Source of the DNA: Anaerococcus vaginalis
GTDB lineage: Bacteria; Bacillota; Clostridia; Tissierellales; Peptoniphilaceae
NCBI RefSeq assembly: GCF_000307225.1
Contig: NZ_HE978616.1
Span: 272,647 to 336,646, forward strand
Direction: 5' to 3'
Length of the DNA stretch: 64,000 nt
Position numbers and translations under genes: made by a program. This document shows positions 63,042 to 64,000 of this stretch, one piece after another. Positions within the stretch are counted from its first letter, which is position 1, and every line of letters begins with the position of its first letter. The notes under the pieces are model-generated. The model had not been told where the DNA came from. It did no database searches and saw only the letters and a list, made by a program, of their open reading frames with translations.

Positions 63042-63404
63042 TCACTCCTCAATCGTCCTTATCCCAAAAATAAAATATAAATAGTGAAAGATTAATACTA
63101 AAATCATAGCAATTCTTGCATGCAAATTATTAACAACAAAAATAGAAATACATATTGCAAGAGTAATAATCAAAAGTATTTTTCTCTTTCTTTTAATAGT
63201 CATTCCACTTTTGTCCCTTATCGGTCCTATATTTTCCTTATAAAATTTAGTTGAAACAAAAAAATCATTAAAACTTTTAGATCCTTTCGAAAAACAAAAT
63301 GTCGCCACCAAAAGAAAAGGCGTAGCAGGCATAATAGGTAAATATATACCAACAACTCCCAAAATCAAAAATATGAAACCAACAAACAAATAAAAAAAAT
63401 TCAA
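63042..63404 (-). CDS. YbaN/DUF454 family membrane protein
   Basis: A 120-residue protein with about three membrane segments. The family start GFIFLILGVVGIYLPIMPAT then PFLLVATFCFSKGSKSFNDF is clear, followed by GPIRDKSGMTIKRKRKILLI. Function is unknown. The start is TTG at 63404 with GGAGGTTTTGA upstream. It is the first gene of a unit with the CydD/CydC-like ABC pair, an association that suggests a role with the transporter. Confidence 0.9.
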   Translation of the reverse strand: MNFFYLFVGFIFLILGVVGIYLPIMPATPFLLVATFCFSKGSKSFNDFFVSTKFYKENIGPIRDKSGMTIKRKRKILLIITLAICISIFVVNNLHARIAMILVLIFHYLYFIFGIRTIEE

Positions 63405-64000
63405 TCAAAACCTCCAAAAACTAATTTCTTTTAATACCTATATAAAAGATCTAAAAATTGAAAATAATAAAAAATCAGCAAAAAAAATATTTATATAAAA
63501 TCATTTCAAAAACCTTAAAAAAATTTTTATCCTACTTTTCTAATATTAATTTTTAAATCCTAATAAGAAAAATTTTTCCCTTATACTAAAACAAAGCTAC
63601 ATTATTAACTTTTTTTAATAATCTATCCAAAATTAATTACAAATTTCAATTAAAAACAACTATATATAATTAATCAAACAATTATTTTATAATTTCATTA
63701 TAATATATATTTATGTAGATATCAATAATTACTATCATAGAATATTTCATTTAATTTCTATAAAAACAAATAAAAAATAAAATTTTACAACGAAGATTGT
63801 TCTTTTAAAATTAATCAAAAAAACAAAAAAATCCCCAGCCCAAAATCTTTCAATAATTTTATTAAATTTATTTTTTAGTTAAATTCAATAAATAATTTTA
63901 ATATGATGTCCTATAAAGCTCAAATCTTTCATATAAAGATTTTTTAATTGAATCAATTTTCCTAAACCTATATTTTCTAAAAATCCTTACAAATCAAGTT
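63405..64000. other. AT-rich region without recognisable gene
   Basis: About 600 bases, extremely rich in A and T, with no ORF having a ribosome site and no tRNA or known RNA motif. The only structure noticed is a small AT-rich hairpin at 63923-63946 (AAATCTTT, AAAGATTT then TTT), which could be a weak terminator for a gene beyond the window. The promoter of the DUF454 unit must lie near 63405-63500 but no convincing hexamer pair was found. Confidence 0.6.

Noticed and set aside
63923-63946. Intrinsic terminator near the right edge
   Set aside because: The stem is only A/T-rich with no G/C core and no gene ends near it in the window; kept only as a remark on the empty region.

Overview
The window is very AT-rich low-GC Gram-positive DNA. 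The gene content fits an anaerobic, fermenting Firmicute of the Anaerococcus/Peptoniphilus type (Peptoniphilaceae). This is inferred from protein families and codon use, not from a search. Supporting signs are a two-cluster clostridial ferredoxin, an iron-sulfur L-serine dehydratase, L-lactate dehydrogenase, ECF vitamin transporters without biosynthesis genes, a class B RNase P RNA and strong AGGAGG ribosome sites. No prophage, CRISPR array or insertion sequence was recognised; one 226-bp fold-back element (34425-34650) is the only mobile-like sequence.

Layout. 1-8205: start of tuf, tRNA-Thr, uracil permease, ferredoxin, the tmk-darA-holB-ricT operon, rplY/ctc, thiol peroxidase, a FemAB enzyme and folD. 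8214-15553: a large NlpC/P60 cell-wall hydrolase with a WalR-type box, rnpB, and the dnaG-rpoD-trmK-nif3 operon, whose sigma factor carries an unusual insert of about 210 residues. 15756-18912: aldehyde dehydrogenase, 1-phosphofructokinase-type kinase, a small membrane protein and acylphosphatase. 18960-21842: a CsoR-controlled copper operon (copA-copZ-csoR). 21998-24720: queT under a preQ1-I riboswitch, a C39-like lipoprotein, tRNA-Lys and a PanT-like ECF S component. 24799-28037: ldh, a NUDIX enzyme, small membrane proteins and an alpha/beta hydrolase. 28182-32324: metF-metE with an upstream LysR gene. 32346-34371: a cation/proton antiporter under a fluoride riboswitch, then gloB. 34656-40495: serine dehydratase, a YwaF-like membrane protein, a class A beta-lactamase-like protein, trmB-rlmH and a nitrilase. 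40706-46879: a PadR/DUF1700 module, a hydrolase and a complete liv branched-chain amino acid ABC transporter. 47234-55929: an OatA-like acyltransferase, a MarR-regulated ABC exporter pair and a MoxR/VWA pair. 56112-63404: a DUF438 hemerythrin/PAS protein behind a Fur-like box, a repeat-bearing GH25 lysozyme, and a CydDC-like ABC pair with DUF454. 63405-64000 shows no gene.

Regulation is unusually legible. Two riboswitches (fluoride and preQ1-I) can be read directly. So can operator-like sites that match the neighbouring regulator gene (CsoR, PadR, MarR, LysR), and WalR-like and Fur-like boxes whose regulators lie outside the window.

Data quality. Eleven genes are interrupted by frameshifts (about fifteen events). 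They include the essential holB and the widely conserved ricT and folD. Nearly all are a single missing A or T in a homopolymer of 5-7. The most economical explanation is sequencing or assembly error rather than gene decay. These loci are typed as pseudogene because the sequence as given cannot encode the full protein, but most are probably intact in the living organism.
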